From Candidatus Nitrohelix vancouverensis (GTDB taxonomy: Bacteria > Nitrospinota > Nitrospinia > Nitrospinales > VA-1), in NCBI GenBank assembly GCA_015698305.1, contig CP048620.1, positions 1,328,557 to 1,392,556 on the forward strand: a DNA stretch of 64,000 bases, written 5' to 3'. Under the pieces are notes generated by a model. That model saw only the letters and a list, made by a program, of their open reading frames with translations, made no database searches and was not told the DNA's origin. Positions 35,297-43,906 of the stretch are shown here, piece after piece (position 1 is the stretch's first letter; every line of letters starts with the position of its first letter). The translations under genes and the position numbers were made by a program.

Positions 35297-36010
35297 ATGA
35301 CGCTTCAAATCGAACATCTTTGCAAAACCTACCCCGGCGGCTCCACCGCTTTGAACGATGTTTCGTTAACTATTGAAAAAGGCCAGTTTGTCGTTATTCT
35401 GGGGAAAAGCGGAGCGGGAAAATCCACCTTGCTGAGATGCATCAATCGTCTGGTGGAGCCAAGTTCAGGAGAGGTGGTCCTGGGCGGCGAATCCATTACC
35501 TCGGCGCGACCGAAACAATTGCGTCGCTTGCGTCGCAAAATCGCGATGGTGTTTCAGAATTACAATCTCGTCAAGACCCGGTCGGTATTGGTCAACGCCC
35601 TTTCGGGCTGTTTGGGCGCGGCGCCCTGGCTCGCCAGCCTGTTCGGACGATTCCCTCAAGAGCGGGTGGACGAAGCGGTTGCCTTGTTGAACGATCTGGG
35701 GCTGGGCGACAAACTGGATCAGGCGGCGGGGACCTTGAGCGGCGGACAACAACAGCGCGTTGGCATTGCGCGCTCGCTCATGCAGAAGCCGGATATCATT
35801 TTGGCGGATGAACCGGTCGCCAGTCTGGACCCGGAGACTGCGCATTCGATCATGCGGCTTTTGAGCGAGATCAATCAGAAATATCAGGTGACGGTTTTAT
35901 GTAATTTGCATCAGCCGGAACTGGCCCGATCTTATGGTCATCGAGCCTTGGCCCTGGCGAATGGAAGTCTTGTTTACGATGGTTTGCCAGCGGGTACGAC
36001 CGGTCTGTGA
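35297..36010 (+). CDS. phnC: PhnC-like ABC transporter ATP-binding protein
   Basis: A 237-residue ABC ATPase with Walker A GKSGAGKST, signature LSGGQQQRVGIAR, Walker B DIILADEP and the switch histidine in CNLHQPE. It most resembles PhnC, the ATPase of phosphonate importers. It follows phnD by 5 bases; the next gene, 107 bases on, encodes a STAS protein rather than the PhnE permease. The transporter is therefore incomplete here. Confidence 0.88.
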   Translation: MTLQIEHLCKTYPGGSTALNDVSLTIEKGQFVVILGKSGAGKSTLLRCINRLVEPSSGEVVLGGESITSARPKQLRRLRRKIAMVFQNYNLVKTRSVLVNALSGCLGAAPWLASLFGRFPQERVDEAVALLNDLGLGDKLDQAAGTLSGGQQQRVGIARSLMQKPDIILADEPVASLDPETAHSIMRLLSEINQKYQVTVLCNLHQPELARSYGHRALALANGSLVYDGLPAGTTGL

Positions 36011-36117
36011 TATTGCATGGCTTCCGGTTCTGTGCGGCGATCAATCGCGCGGGAAATTTGCTATAATAAATAATGGAAACAACTCGCTTTATTCACCCAT
36101 AATCTGACGTTAAAATC

Positions 36118-36495
36118 ATGGAAAAAATCCACAAGGAAATTTTGGGCCTGATGGGCAAGATAGATATCAATTGCCGCGACGAGGGAGACGTCATCGTCAT
36201 TGAATTGAGCGGGCAGTTGGATATCTATAATTCCGGTGATCTGAACCGTTTGATAGACGCTTACATACAACGCGGTTTTCAAAAATTTGTCGTCAATTTG
36301 GAAAAAGTATCTTATTGGGACAGTTCCACTTTAAGCGTTTTCATCAACTGCATGCGCAGTCTGGAAGAGTTGAACGGAAAATTCCTGCTGGCCGGTCTGC
36401 AAGGCTCGCCAAGAGAGGTTTTTGAAATGGCAAAACTCGATCAGGTATTTTCCGTGTTCCCGAATGTAGGGCAGGCTCTGGAAGCGGCTGGATGA
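36118..36495 (+). CDS. STAS-domain protein (anti-sigma-factor-antagonist type)
   Basis: A 125-residue single STAS domain of the SpoIIAA type: VIELSGQLDIYNSGDL, then the phosphorylation-site helix YWDSSTLSVF with Ser69/Ser70, and a C-terminal GSPREVFEMAKLDQVF helix. These proteins bind anti-sigma kinases and release a sigma factor when unphosphorylated. No kinase or phosphatase lies nearby. It overlaps or abuts the frame of the next gene, so it is probably co-transcribed with the EF-hand-like and NxrC-like genes. Confidence 0.85.
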   Translation: MEKIHKEILGLMGKIDINCRDEGDVIVIELSGQLDIYNSGDLNRLIDAYIQRGFQKFVVNLEKVSYWDSSTLSVFINCMRSLEELNGKFLLAGLQGSPREVFEMAKLDQVFSVFPNVGQALEAAG

Positions 36496-36584
36496 GCCGG
36501 GCTGAAAAGTTTTTTTTGCGTTGGGTGCGTTATCATCTAAAATATATTGAAAAATCCTTAACAATCTCAGAGCGAGGTAAGGAT

Positions 36585-37094
36585 ATGATGAAGATGGGAC
36601 GATATCTGGGTTTCTTCTTTCTGGCGCTGACATGGTCGGCGTTCAACGCGGTTCCCGCTTCGTCAGATGATATGAGCGGCGCCTCTCCCCAAACGCCGAA
36701 CAGCGTTCTGGAAGCGATCCCCAAGGAACCGGGGTGGAAAGCGCCGTCCTATCGCGGCTGGGAACTGCTAAGCGTCCCCGGCCTCATCTCCACCTATTAC
36801 GATCTGGATCAGGATGGAACGCTTGACTATATGGTGATACGAAAGATCATGCGCAAGGTTTTTACCAGCGACACCACGATGGAGGAAGCGATCGAGATGG
36901 CCCGGTATGATAAAATGGCTGTTTATTTTTCAAATCCCGCAATCTATTTCACCAATAAACATCCCTTGTTTTACTGTAAGGGCGTTGATTTTAGAAAGAA
37001 CTGTCGCGATATCTGGGTTGATATTGCAGAGGATGGTTTGAACGGCAACGAAGAACTCTATACCCTGTCCACTCCCCGCGCCCATGTTCGTTAA
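36585..37094 (+). CDS. secreted protein with EF-hand-like loop, unknown function
   Basis: A 169-residue protein with a signal peptide (residues 1 to about 24, ending PASS). The mature part includes DLDQDGTLDYM, which fits the DxDxDGxxD calcium-binding loop of EF-hand or dockerin proteins, and two cysteines near the end. I took the ATG at 36585, after GAGGTAAGGAT, because it gives a clean signal peptide; the frame opens at 36492. Its last 11 bases overlap the start of the diheme gene, so the two are translationally linked and may act together. Confidence 0.65.
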   Translation: MMKMGRYLGFFFLALTWSAFNAVPASSDDMSGASPQTPNSVLEAIPKEPGWKAPSYRGWELLSVPGLISTYYDLDQDGTLDYMVIRKIMRKVFTSDTTMEEAIEMARYDKMAVYFSNPAIYFTNKHPLFYCKGVDFRKNCRDIWVDIAEDGLNGNEELYTLSTPRAHVR

Positions 37095-38598
37095 AAAATT
37101 CATTACCTTTATGATGGCGGTCGGCATTGTCGCGGCCGCTGGTTCCTTTGAGGGCAAGGCCCAGGCGGAGACGTCCGTGAAAGAAAACGCTCTGGGGGCG
37201 ACTGTCTACAAGCATATGTGCATTTATTGTCATGGCGAAGACGGCAACGGCGGCGGTAAGGTAACGTCCTACCTTTACCCCTGGCCGAGAGATTTTCGAA
37301 ACGGCGTGTTCAAGCGTCGTTCCACGCCTTCCGGCTCGCTTCCTCTCGATGAGGATATTTACAAAACCATCGTTCGCGGTATCCCCGGCACGGGCATGCC
37401 GGCCTGGAAAGATTCTCTTTCCGAAGCCGAAGTCTGGGGGGTGATTGAATACATCAAGGGATTTTCAGACCGCTTCAAAACGGAAGAGATGAAAGAGCCG
37501 ATTCCAGTCGGCAAGGCTCCCGCCCCAACGCCTGAGTCGCTTGCAACGGGCGCCGAATTATATAAAGAATTGCGTTGCGCGCGGTGTCATGGTTCGGACC
37601 TGAAAGGCTCCGGCGAATTGTCCTCGAATCTGTTCGATATCTGGGATCACCGGGTATTTATCTATGATTTAACGAATCCGAACACTTATAAATTTGGCTT
37701 CCAACCTGAAGATATTTACCTGACATTGACCGCGGGACTGGACGGCACGCCGATGAAGGCCTATTCGGATCTTAGCGATGAAGAGCGTTGGAGCCTGACT
37801 CATTTTGTCGACTCAAAAATCAATGGCGAACGCTATGAGCCAGCGGGATTTGAGGTCGATCTGGAAGTGAGCCTGACCGATCAGGAGATCGATCTGGACC
37901 CGAACCACGAACGATGGAATACAGTTCCCATTCAGGCCGTTCATATGTTACCGTTAAGCGCACGAAACAACCCAGTGAACCGGATCAAGGTGCAGACCCT
38001 GAAAAACGACGAAGCCATCGCGTTTCGTTTGCAGTGGGAAGACCCCAAGCCGGATAAGTCCTCGTCGCGGCATCAGGATTTTAAAGACGCCGTGGCTCTG
38101 GAATTTGCATTGGGAGATGCGGTCCTGCACAAACACGGGCACAATGAGCCGTTTTTCGGGATGGGCAATCGCGGCAAAGTCGTCAACATCTGGCAGTGGC
38201 GCGCCGATTGGCAAACGGAGATCGAAACTAAGAAAAAACTGGAGTACGCGACGGACGGTATCGACCTGGACGTGATGGTGTTTGGCGGGGAAGTGAATCC
38301 TGTGGATTCATTAAATCCCTTCCGCGATGTTCCCGTCGAAGAACTGAACGCCGAGGGCTTTGGGACCTTGACGCCTCAACCGCAGACCAAGCAGAATATT
38401 CTGGGGCAGGGCGAGTGGAAGGATGGGGTCTGGAGCGTGGTATTCTATCGCACTTTGGAAACCCTGAATAAATGGGATATATTTTTTCAGAATGAAAAAC
38501 CGGTTCTCATGTCGTTCGCCATTTGGGACGGCGCGAACCACGACCGCAACGGTCGTAAGGTGATTTCAATGTGGCAAAAGTTGAATTTGCCAAAATAA
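37084..38598 (+). CDS. diheme cytochrome c with ethylbenzene-dehydrogenase-type heme b domain (NxrC-like)
   Basis: A 504-residue exported protein. After a signal peptide (residues 1 to about 28), two cytochrome c domains carry CIYCH (46-50) and CARCH (165-169). Residues about 255-504 form an EB_dh-type domain, with FFGMGNRGKVVNIWQW as the usual heme b methionine region, and it ends SMWQKLNLPK. In established systems this domain is the gamma subunit of membrane-associated DMSO-reductase-family enzymes, including nitrite oxidoreductase. No alpha or beta subunit lies nearby. An NxrC role is inference; it could serve another molybdoenzyme. Confidence 0.78.
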   Translation: MFVKKFITFMMAVGIVAAAGSFEGKAQAETSVKENALGATVYKHMCIYCHGEDGNGGGKVTSYLYPWPRDFRNGVFKRRSTPSGSLPLDEDIYKTIVRGIPGTGMPAWKDSLSEAEVWGVIEYIKGFSDRFKTEEMKEPIPVGKAPAPTPESLATGAELYKELRCARCHGSDLKGSGELSSNLFDIWDHRVFIYDLTNPNTYKFGFQPEDIYLTLTAGLDGTPMKAYSDLSDEERWSLTHFVDSKINGERYEPAGFEVDLEVSLTDQEIDLDPNHERWNTVPIQAVHMLPLSARNNPVNRIKVQTLKNDEAIAFRLQWEDPKPDKSSSRHQDFKDAVALEFALGDAVLHKHGHNEPFFGMGNRGKVVNIWQWRADWQTEIETKKKLEYATDGIDLDVMVFGGEVNPVDSLNPFRDVPVEELNAEGFGTLTPQPQTKQNILGQGEWKDGVWSVVFYRTLETLNKWDIFFQNEKPVLMSFAIWDGANHDRNGRKVISMWQKLNLPK

Positions 38599-38662
38599 GC
38601 AAGCTACATCTTGGGGACAGATAAGGATCAAGTAATCGTATCTTAATTCATATGGGGGAAAC

Positions 38663-40285
38663 ATGTCGGAAGATGAAGTAAAGGACGGCGAAGCTGAAAA
38701 TGAGAATGAAGACAAGGATTTTTTACCGTCTCAGAAAATTGACGATCTGGACGAAGTCCTTGAAGAAGACGAACTGGATGAAATCGACGAAGTCGACGAG
38801 CAGGCCAAACCTGAACGAGGCGCCTACATGGTCCTTGGGCAGGGCGACTTTTCCGTCACCCAGGCCAATCGCGGCGCCGACGATCCAGGGGATAATACGC
38901 TTTGCGAACCCCAATACATTACCAAGTATGGCGAAATGCTCTTTGCATCGGATCGCGGCAACCATCGCGTCTTGATTTGGGATCAGTTCCCTGAGGAAGA
39001 TGGCGAGCCTGCCAGCGTTGTTCTGGGGCAGGAAGATTTCGCCGACTGTCTGGAAAATCGAGGTATGACAACCACTCTGGATGAAATGACTTCGGGCCTC
39101 GGCGACGAAAGCCTCGACGGTTTCACCATCAGCAAGTGTGAAGAAGACACCTTGTCGCAACCCGCCGATCTGGCTGTTATCGACGGCAAGTTGTATGTGG
39201 TGGATAGCGGCAACCACCGCGTTCTCAGGTGGTCGGGTCTGCCCAGCGACGACGGCGAGCCGCCAAGCATGGTGCTGGGGCAGGACAATATGGATTGTAA
39301 CGAAGCCAACCGCCGTAGCGTCATTGGTTCTGGATCGTTATTTTTTCCAATGGGCATCTGCTCTGGCGACGACCAGCATGTTTTCGTTGCGGATAAAGAC
39401 AACCATCGCGTTTTGATGTGGAAGAAAATCCCTTTTGGCGACGGCTGGAACGCCGACATCTGTCTGGGGCAACTCGGCATGGACGAACGCGAACCCAACC
39501 GCGGCGATTTCGACAACGTCGAATCGGATACGATGAGCTTCCCGACAGGCGTTCATTATGACGCTGAAGAGGACAAGCTGTTCGTTGTCGATCAGGGCAA
39601 CAACCGCGTTTTGATCTGGAACAAGTTGCCGCGTGAAAACGGTCAGCCTGCAGATCTGGTGCTGGGTCAGAAAGATTTTCAGAGCCGCGACGTGAATATG
39701 GGCGCCGGTTCCAACCGCGCTAACGCGGGCGGAATGTACTTCCCGACCGATGTCGTTTATGGACGCAACGGATTGTTCGTTTCCGATACCAGCAACAACC
39801 GGGTGCTTTACTGGAAAGAGTTGCCGACGGAAAATGGTCAGCCTGCGGACCGCGTGTTCGGGCAGACCAATTTTTACGATAACAAACCCAACCGTTTTGG
39901 CGAAGCCTCGTCTTCGACTCTGAACGACCCTTACGGCCTGCATCTCGAGGAAGGATTGAGTCGGGAAGAAGCCGGTCTGGCCGACCTGGATGATGAGCCG
40001 ATTGCGGAGCTGGAAGGTTCGGATGATTTTGACGATGACGAAGTTCGATTGGAACGTCGGGATGACGACGAGGACGATGAGGATAATTGTTTTCGTCTGT
40101 ATATCAGCGACCGGGGAAATTGCCGGATCGTCGTTTGGCGAGAACTTCCGCTCACTGGGCTGGAAGTGAAGGAGGAGGAAGCGGAAATGGTGATCGACGC
40201 TCCCGACACCCTCATTGGCGAAGACGACGAGGACGACGATTATTTTTCTGAAGAGTCGGAAGAAGAGGAAGTGCCGGCTGTTTAG
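38663..40285 (+). CDS. acidic NHL-type beta-propeller protein
   Basis: A 540-residue protein without signal peptide. A very acidic N-terminal tail (residues 1-52) precedes six propeller repeats of the form D-x-G-N-x-R-V-L-x-W (for example DRGNHRVLIW, DSGNHRVLRW, DQGNNRVLIW), each followed by a conserved LGQ-x-DF strand. An acidic insert of about 50 residues lies before the last repeat, and an acidic tail ends the protein. NHL propellers bind proteins or nucleic acids. It is 64 bases after the NxrC-like gene and ends at a strong terminator. Its role is unknown; the acidic tails suggest a cytosolic binding scaffold. Confidence 0.75.
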   Translation: MSEDEVKDGEAENENEDKDFLPSQKIDDLDEVLEEDELDEIDEVDEQAKPERGAYMVLGQGDFSVTQANRGADDPGDNTLCEPQYITKYGEMLFASDRGNHRVLIWDQFPEEDGEPASVVLGQEDFADCLENRGMTTTLDEMTSGLGDESLDGFTISKCEEDTLSQPADLAVIDGKLYVVDSGNHRVLRWSGLPSDDGEPPSMVLGQDNMDCNEANRRSVIGSGSLFFPMGICSGDDQHVFVADKDNHRVLMWKKIPFGDGWNADICLGQLGMDEREPNRGDFDNVESDTMSFPTGVHYDAEEDKLFVVDQGNNRVLIWNKLPRENGQPADLVLGQKDFQSRDVNMGAGSNRANAGGMYFPTDVVYGRNGLFVSDTSNNRVLYWKELPTENGQPADRVFGQTNFYDNKPNRFGEASSSTLNDPYGLHLEEGLSREEAGLADLDDEPIAELEGSDDFDDDEVRLERRDDDEDDEDNCFRLYISDRGNCRIVVWRELPLTGLEVKEEEAEMVIDAPDTLIGEDDEDDDYFSEESEEEEVPAV

Positions 40286-40306
40286 TCCTGTGCTCGATTA
40301 ATAATG

Positions 40307-40341
40307 AACCGGCGGACGCATTGCGTTCCGCCGGTTTTTTT
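40307..40341 (+). terminator. rho-independent terminator
   Basis: The stem AACCGGCGGACGCA / TTGCGTTCCGCCGGTT (one mismatch region) is followed by seven T and ends the transcription unit of the NHL gene. Confidence 0.9.
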
Positions 40342-40420
40342 CCCCGAAAGGCGGATGCGGTTATAATTATTTTGCTTTTCCAGATAGCGCCAGCTGACGC
40401 GATCAAAACTTGAGACATTT

Positions 40421-41254
40421 ATGGATACCGCAGAAAAAGAATTTAAGGGCATGAGAATTGTGCTGGTGGATGACATGCCCCAGAACCTTGACGTGTTGAT
40501 TGGGACCCTCAAGGAATTGGGTTGCAATCTCTTCGTCGCAAAATCCGGCGAGCAAGCGCTTGAGCTTTTGACGCGAGAAGTTCCAGATCTCATCCTCATG
40601 GATATCAAGATGCCGGGAATGAGCGGTCTGGAAGTGTGTAAAAAGATCAAAGCCGATCCAGAGCTTCAACAGGTTCCTGTTATTTTCATCACTGCCGTGT
40701 CCGGCGTTGAAGATACATTGGAAGCGTTTCGGATCGGCGGCGCGGATTATGTGACCAAGCCTTTCAACCGCGAGGAAGTGGTGGCGCGTGTCAGTAATTT
40801 GTTGCGTCTTCAAAAAGCTTTGGCCGAGAAAGAAGCGCTTCTTGAAAAATTTGCAGGAACGGCCAATCTCTACAAGACGATCGTAGAGAAGGCATCCGAG
40901 TTGATATTTGAACTGAACCCGGAGAGGCAGTTTATCTTTGCGAATTCATCGTTCAAGTTTTTGGGTTACGATCCGGTGGAACTGGTGGGGCGGTCGGTGA
41001 ATATGTTGTTTCCAAAACCGCCCAGCGAGGATGAAATGGAACGGCTGGCGACAAAAGGAGTCGGGCCGTTGACTACGGTTGGTTTGGAGTTGACGGTGAA
41101 GGTTAACGAAGACTCGACTATCTCGGGGGAACTGAAAGAGATGCGGTTTTCTTTCGATACTTATGGTTTGTGGAGCGTTCCCGACGAGCTGGTTTTTAAA
41201 GATGACGTGAAGAAAAAGTTTTTAGGCACCTTGTGCATTGGCCGTCAAATCTGA
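40421..41254 (+). CDS. response-regulator receiver plus PAS protein without output domain
   Basis: A 277-residue cytosolic protein. Residues 11-130 are a receiver domain with phosphoacceptor Asp61 (LILMDIKMPGM), acidic pair VDDMP and the TKPF lysine. A short helix leads to a PAS domain at about residues 155-210 (LIFELNPERQFIFANSSFKFLGY). The last 60 residues match no output domain I know. No DNA-binding, kinase or cyclase part is present, so it probably acts by protein-protein contact. No histidine kinase is adjacent. Confidence 0.8.
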   Translation: MDTAEKEFKGMRIVLVDDMPQNLDVLIGTLKELGCNLFVAKSGEQALELLTREVPDLILMDIKMPGMSGLEVCKKIKADPELQQVPVIFITAVSGVEDTLEAFRIGGADYVTKPFNREEVVARVSNLLRLQKALAEKEALLEKFAGTANLYKTIVEKASELIFELNPERQFIFANSSFKFLGYDPVELVGRSVNMLFPKPPSEDEMERLATKGVGPLTTVGLELTVKVNEDSTISGELKEMRFSFDTYGLWSVPDELVFKDDVKKKFLGTLCIGRQI

Positions 41255-41280
41255 CGCCATCTCCGGCGAGGGCCAACGTT

Positions 41281-42666
41281 TCAGCAGAAGTTGGCGCGGA
41301 TGAATGCGATCGGTAGCGGCGCCTGGGTGAATGCGCGATCCAGGTCTTTTTCCCGGTATCCCAGTTTACGTAATCGAGCAAACGCGCCCTGCGTTTCCTC
41401 CAGAGTGATGTATGCGACGGTGTCGGGCACGCCCCTAACGCTCAACGCCGCCGCCAGTTTGGCGATCAGTTTCTTCTGTTTTTTCGGCGTGCCGGGCATC
41501 GGCGGGTAACTCATTTTGTTTTTGTAGGGACTTTTGTAAGCGTGGTTGAGCGCATGCAAGGTTTCCAGCATGAGCAGGTCCCGATCCCAGGCTTCCATTT
41601 CCATGGCGCGCGGATGTTCCTGAACCAGATCGACAACGCTGATCAAGGCGTCGCCGACATTCCGAGCCACCCAGTCTTTTTGCAATTCTGTTCCGACCCT
41701 TGCAAACCCGACGGCCTTGCCCACCTCGGCGAGCAATTCAAAATTGACCATATTGGTGTACTGCCCGCCATAGAGATTGAAGTAGGGGCGACCTTCCAGA
41801 TTGACTTCCTTCATGGACAACATGCCGTAATCCATGCCGGTATAGCCTTGCCCGTCGGGTTTGAGTGTGGCGCGCGCTTTTTCCAGCGCGGCGTAGGCTC
41901 CGATGTTGACGGGAACGGGGATCTCGTCGACGACCTTTTCAAAATGCGCTTCGATGATTTCTGCATAGGGCCAGTCTGAAATATCGACTCTCTGAAAACT
42001 GCGTTCCCAGTGAATCGCAGGCAATACCTCAGGTTGTTGCGCGAGGGACGCAAGATCCTTGTCGTTGAACTGGCGGCGGAGCGCTTCCCAGTCGTCTTGA
42101 GATCGGTTGGGGATCATCAGGGGCTGAAGGTATTCTTCGTAAAAGACGCCTTGATGTTTCAGAAGAACCTTGGCCGCGAGGTCGTCCCAGATTTCGTTTG
42201 AGATGATTTTGTCCGCGGATGCGGGTTTGAAATTGTCCGATTTTCCGGCGTCGATCTGGATCGTTGTGAAACGGTCTTTGTGTTCGAGCAGGAGGGGATG
42301 AGCGCGCGCGCCTTTGAGAATTTCCTCAGAGTAATCGCAGAGCAGATAATGCGTGCGCGCATAGACCTGCCCTTCGGCGTCCTGTTCTTTCAAGCGGGAG
42401 AGAAAACAGGCGGCGAGGTTGCCGTTGCCCACGCCCCATTCGTGTACATACCAGGGGGATTCCTGATCCGCTCGCGTCAGCGCCTTGGCGAGAAAATCGT
42501 CCGCCAAAGCATGCGCCAGTCGGTAGTCCCGACTGACGAAAGTTTGGAAGTGATCGTGGATCGCCGGACCCTGAATGCCGTAGAAGATCGCGTTGACATG
42601 CGTTTGCCAGTAGTCCGCGGGCTGAAAATCGCCCAAAGGTTCCAGCGGGTTTGAAGATTCCGTCAT
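41281..42666 (-). CDS. MidA-like SAM-dependent methyltransferase
   Basis: A 461-residue soluble protein. VHEWGVGNGNLAACFL is a SAM-binding motif I, and KIISNEIWDDLAAKVL corresponds to the SNELxDA motif of MidA/NDUFAF7 methyltransferases. It is longer than bacterial MidA (about 350-400 residues), mostly in the C-terminal part. MidA relatives methylate respiratory complex I or other proteins. It is 15 bases downstream of the TPR gene on the same strand. The family call is moderate; the target is unknown. Confidence 0.65.
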   Translation of the reverse strand: MTESSNPLEPLGDFQPADYWQTHVNAIFYGIQGPAIHDHFQTFVSRDYRLAHALADDFLAKALTRADQESPWYVHEWGVGNGNLAACFLSRLKEQDAEGQVYARTHYLLCDYSEEILKGARAHPLLLEHKDRFTTIQIDAGKSDNFKPASADKIISNEIWDDLAAKVLLKHQGVFYEEYLQPLMIPNRSQDDWEALRRQFNDKDLASLAQQPEVLPAIHWERSFQRVDISDWPYAEIIEAHFEKVVDEIPVPVNIGAYAALEKARATLKPDGQGYTGMDYGMLSMKEVNLEGRPYFNLYGGQYTNMVNFELLAEVGKAVGFARVGTELQKDWVARNVGDALISVVDLVQEHPRAMEMEAWDRDLLMLETLHALNHAYKSPYKNKMSYPPMPGTPKKQKKLIAKLAAALSVRGVPDTVAYITLEETQGAFARLRKLGYREKDLDRAFTQAPLPIAFIRANFC

Positions 42667-42681
42667 GTAATGGAAACCGGT

Positions 42682-43791
42682 CTAGTTCTCTGGCATGGCG
42701 CCTTCGGTGCCAGGCTGGGCCTGATCCAAAGTGCCGCCGCCGGCCAGTTGTCCGGTTTGCGAAACGCCGCCGGGGATGTTGTTGTGGTCCACCGTTCCGG
42801 CGTCTTCCGTGCTCTTTTTCATGATCTCTTCATAACGTCGATAGGCGTCGTTGGCGTCTTCGGCGCGGCCCACTTCCTTGTAGCAGTTGTAGAGGTTGAA
42901 CCAGGCCAGACTGTCGTACTGGTTGAGCGACGCCGCCTGCTTGAATTCCTTGATCGCCGCTTCAACGCGCCCGATGGTCGCGTAGAGACTGCCCAGATTG
43001 GTGTGCGGCAGAGAATAATCCGGCGAAATGGCGATAGCTTTTTTGAAGGCGTCGACCGCTTCGTCGGTCATGTCCATGCTGGAGTAACAGCTTCCCAGGT
43101 TACAAAAGGCCTGCGGGTCCTTGTCGTCGAGTTCAATAACGCAGAGCGCGCTGTTGAGCGCCTCTTCATAGTTGCCGGTGTGGTAATAGGCCGTGGACAA
43201 CGCCGATCGCAGTTCCTTGTCTTCGGGATTGAACATCAGCACTTTTTTGAGGACCTGAATTTCTTCGTCGTACATGCCCTGCATGTCGTAGGCCGCGGCG
43301 AGATTGGCGTAGCCCATCGCGTCCATGGGATCGAGTTCGACCACGCGTTTGAACGATTGCGTCGCATTTTGAAAATAATCCTTCAACATGTAAACGCCGC
43401 CGAGATTGAAATGGGTTTCCGGATCGTCCGGCGCCAGCTCCGTCGCCTTGTTCAAAGTGATGATGGCTTCGTCCTCATGCTGGTGCAGAGCGTAGGCGGT
43501 GCCCAGCAGTTTGTAGGCGTTGGCGTGTTTTTTATCCCGGCTGACGACGGTTTTGAGTTCCTTGATGGCGTCTTCGTAGTTGCCGCCGTCGATATAAAGG
43601 GAACCCAGCTCGGTGAGCAAATCCAGATCGTCGGGAGTCTTGTTGAGTTCTTTTTTTACCTGACGGAATCGCTTGGAAATGGCCATCTCCCGTTTGGTTT
43701 CTTCAGGATCTTTAACGCCGAGTTCTTCGAAGATCTCGGGGTGAATTTTCATTGTGACCCAGTCGGTGGGTTTGGTTGGCTTGTCCGACAT
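42682..43791 (-). CDS. TPR-repeat protein
   Basis: A 369-residue soluble protein made of about seven tetratricopeptide repeats (residues about 45-310), for example LGSLYIDGGNYEDAIKELK and FNLGGVYMLKDYFQNATQSF. A low-complexity tail rich in Gly, Gln and Pro follows. TPR stacks bind partner proteins. It comes just before the MidA-like methyltransferase in the same operon, so it may be its partner. Function is not readable from the sequence. Confidence 0.85.
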   Translation of the reverse strand: MSDKPTKPTDWVTMKIHPEIFEELGVKDPEETKREMAISKRFRQVKKELNKTPDDLDLLTELGSLYIDGGNYEDAIKELKTVVSRDKKHANAYKLLGTAYALHQHEDEAIITLNKATELAPDDPETHFNLGGVYMLKDYFQNATQSFKRVVELDPMDAMGYANLAAAYDMQGMYDEEIQVLKKVLMFNPEDKELRSALSTAYYHTGNYEEALNSALCVIELDDKDPQAFCNLGSCYSSMDMTDEAVDAFKKAIAISPDYSLPHTNLGSLYATIGRVEAAIKEFKQAASLNQYDSLAWFNLYNCYKEVGRAEDANDAYRRYEEIMKKSTEDAGTVDHNNIPGGVSQTGQLAGGGTLDQAQPGTEGAMPEN

Positions 43792-43906
43792 ATGGCGTAA
43801 AACTCCTTATCAGGTGATTTGAGAATGCTTGGGTTAAAAAAATTTTAGGTGATCGGGAGCATCCTGTCAAGATGGCGAACGCGCTTGCGTTCGCGTCTGT
43901 TCCCGG

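Noticed and set aside
42670-43800. 376-residue open frame opposite the TPR gene
   Set aside because: The minus-strand frame has clear TPR repeats; the plus frame is low-complexity Val/Arg-rich, as expected of a reverse shadow.
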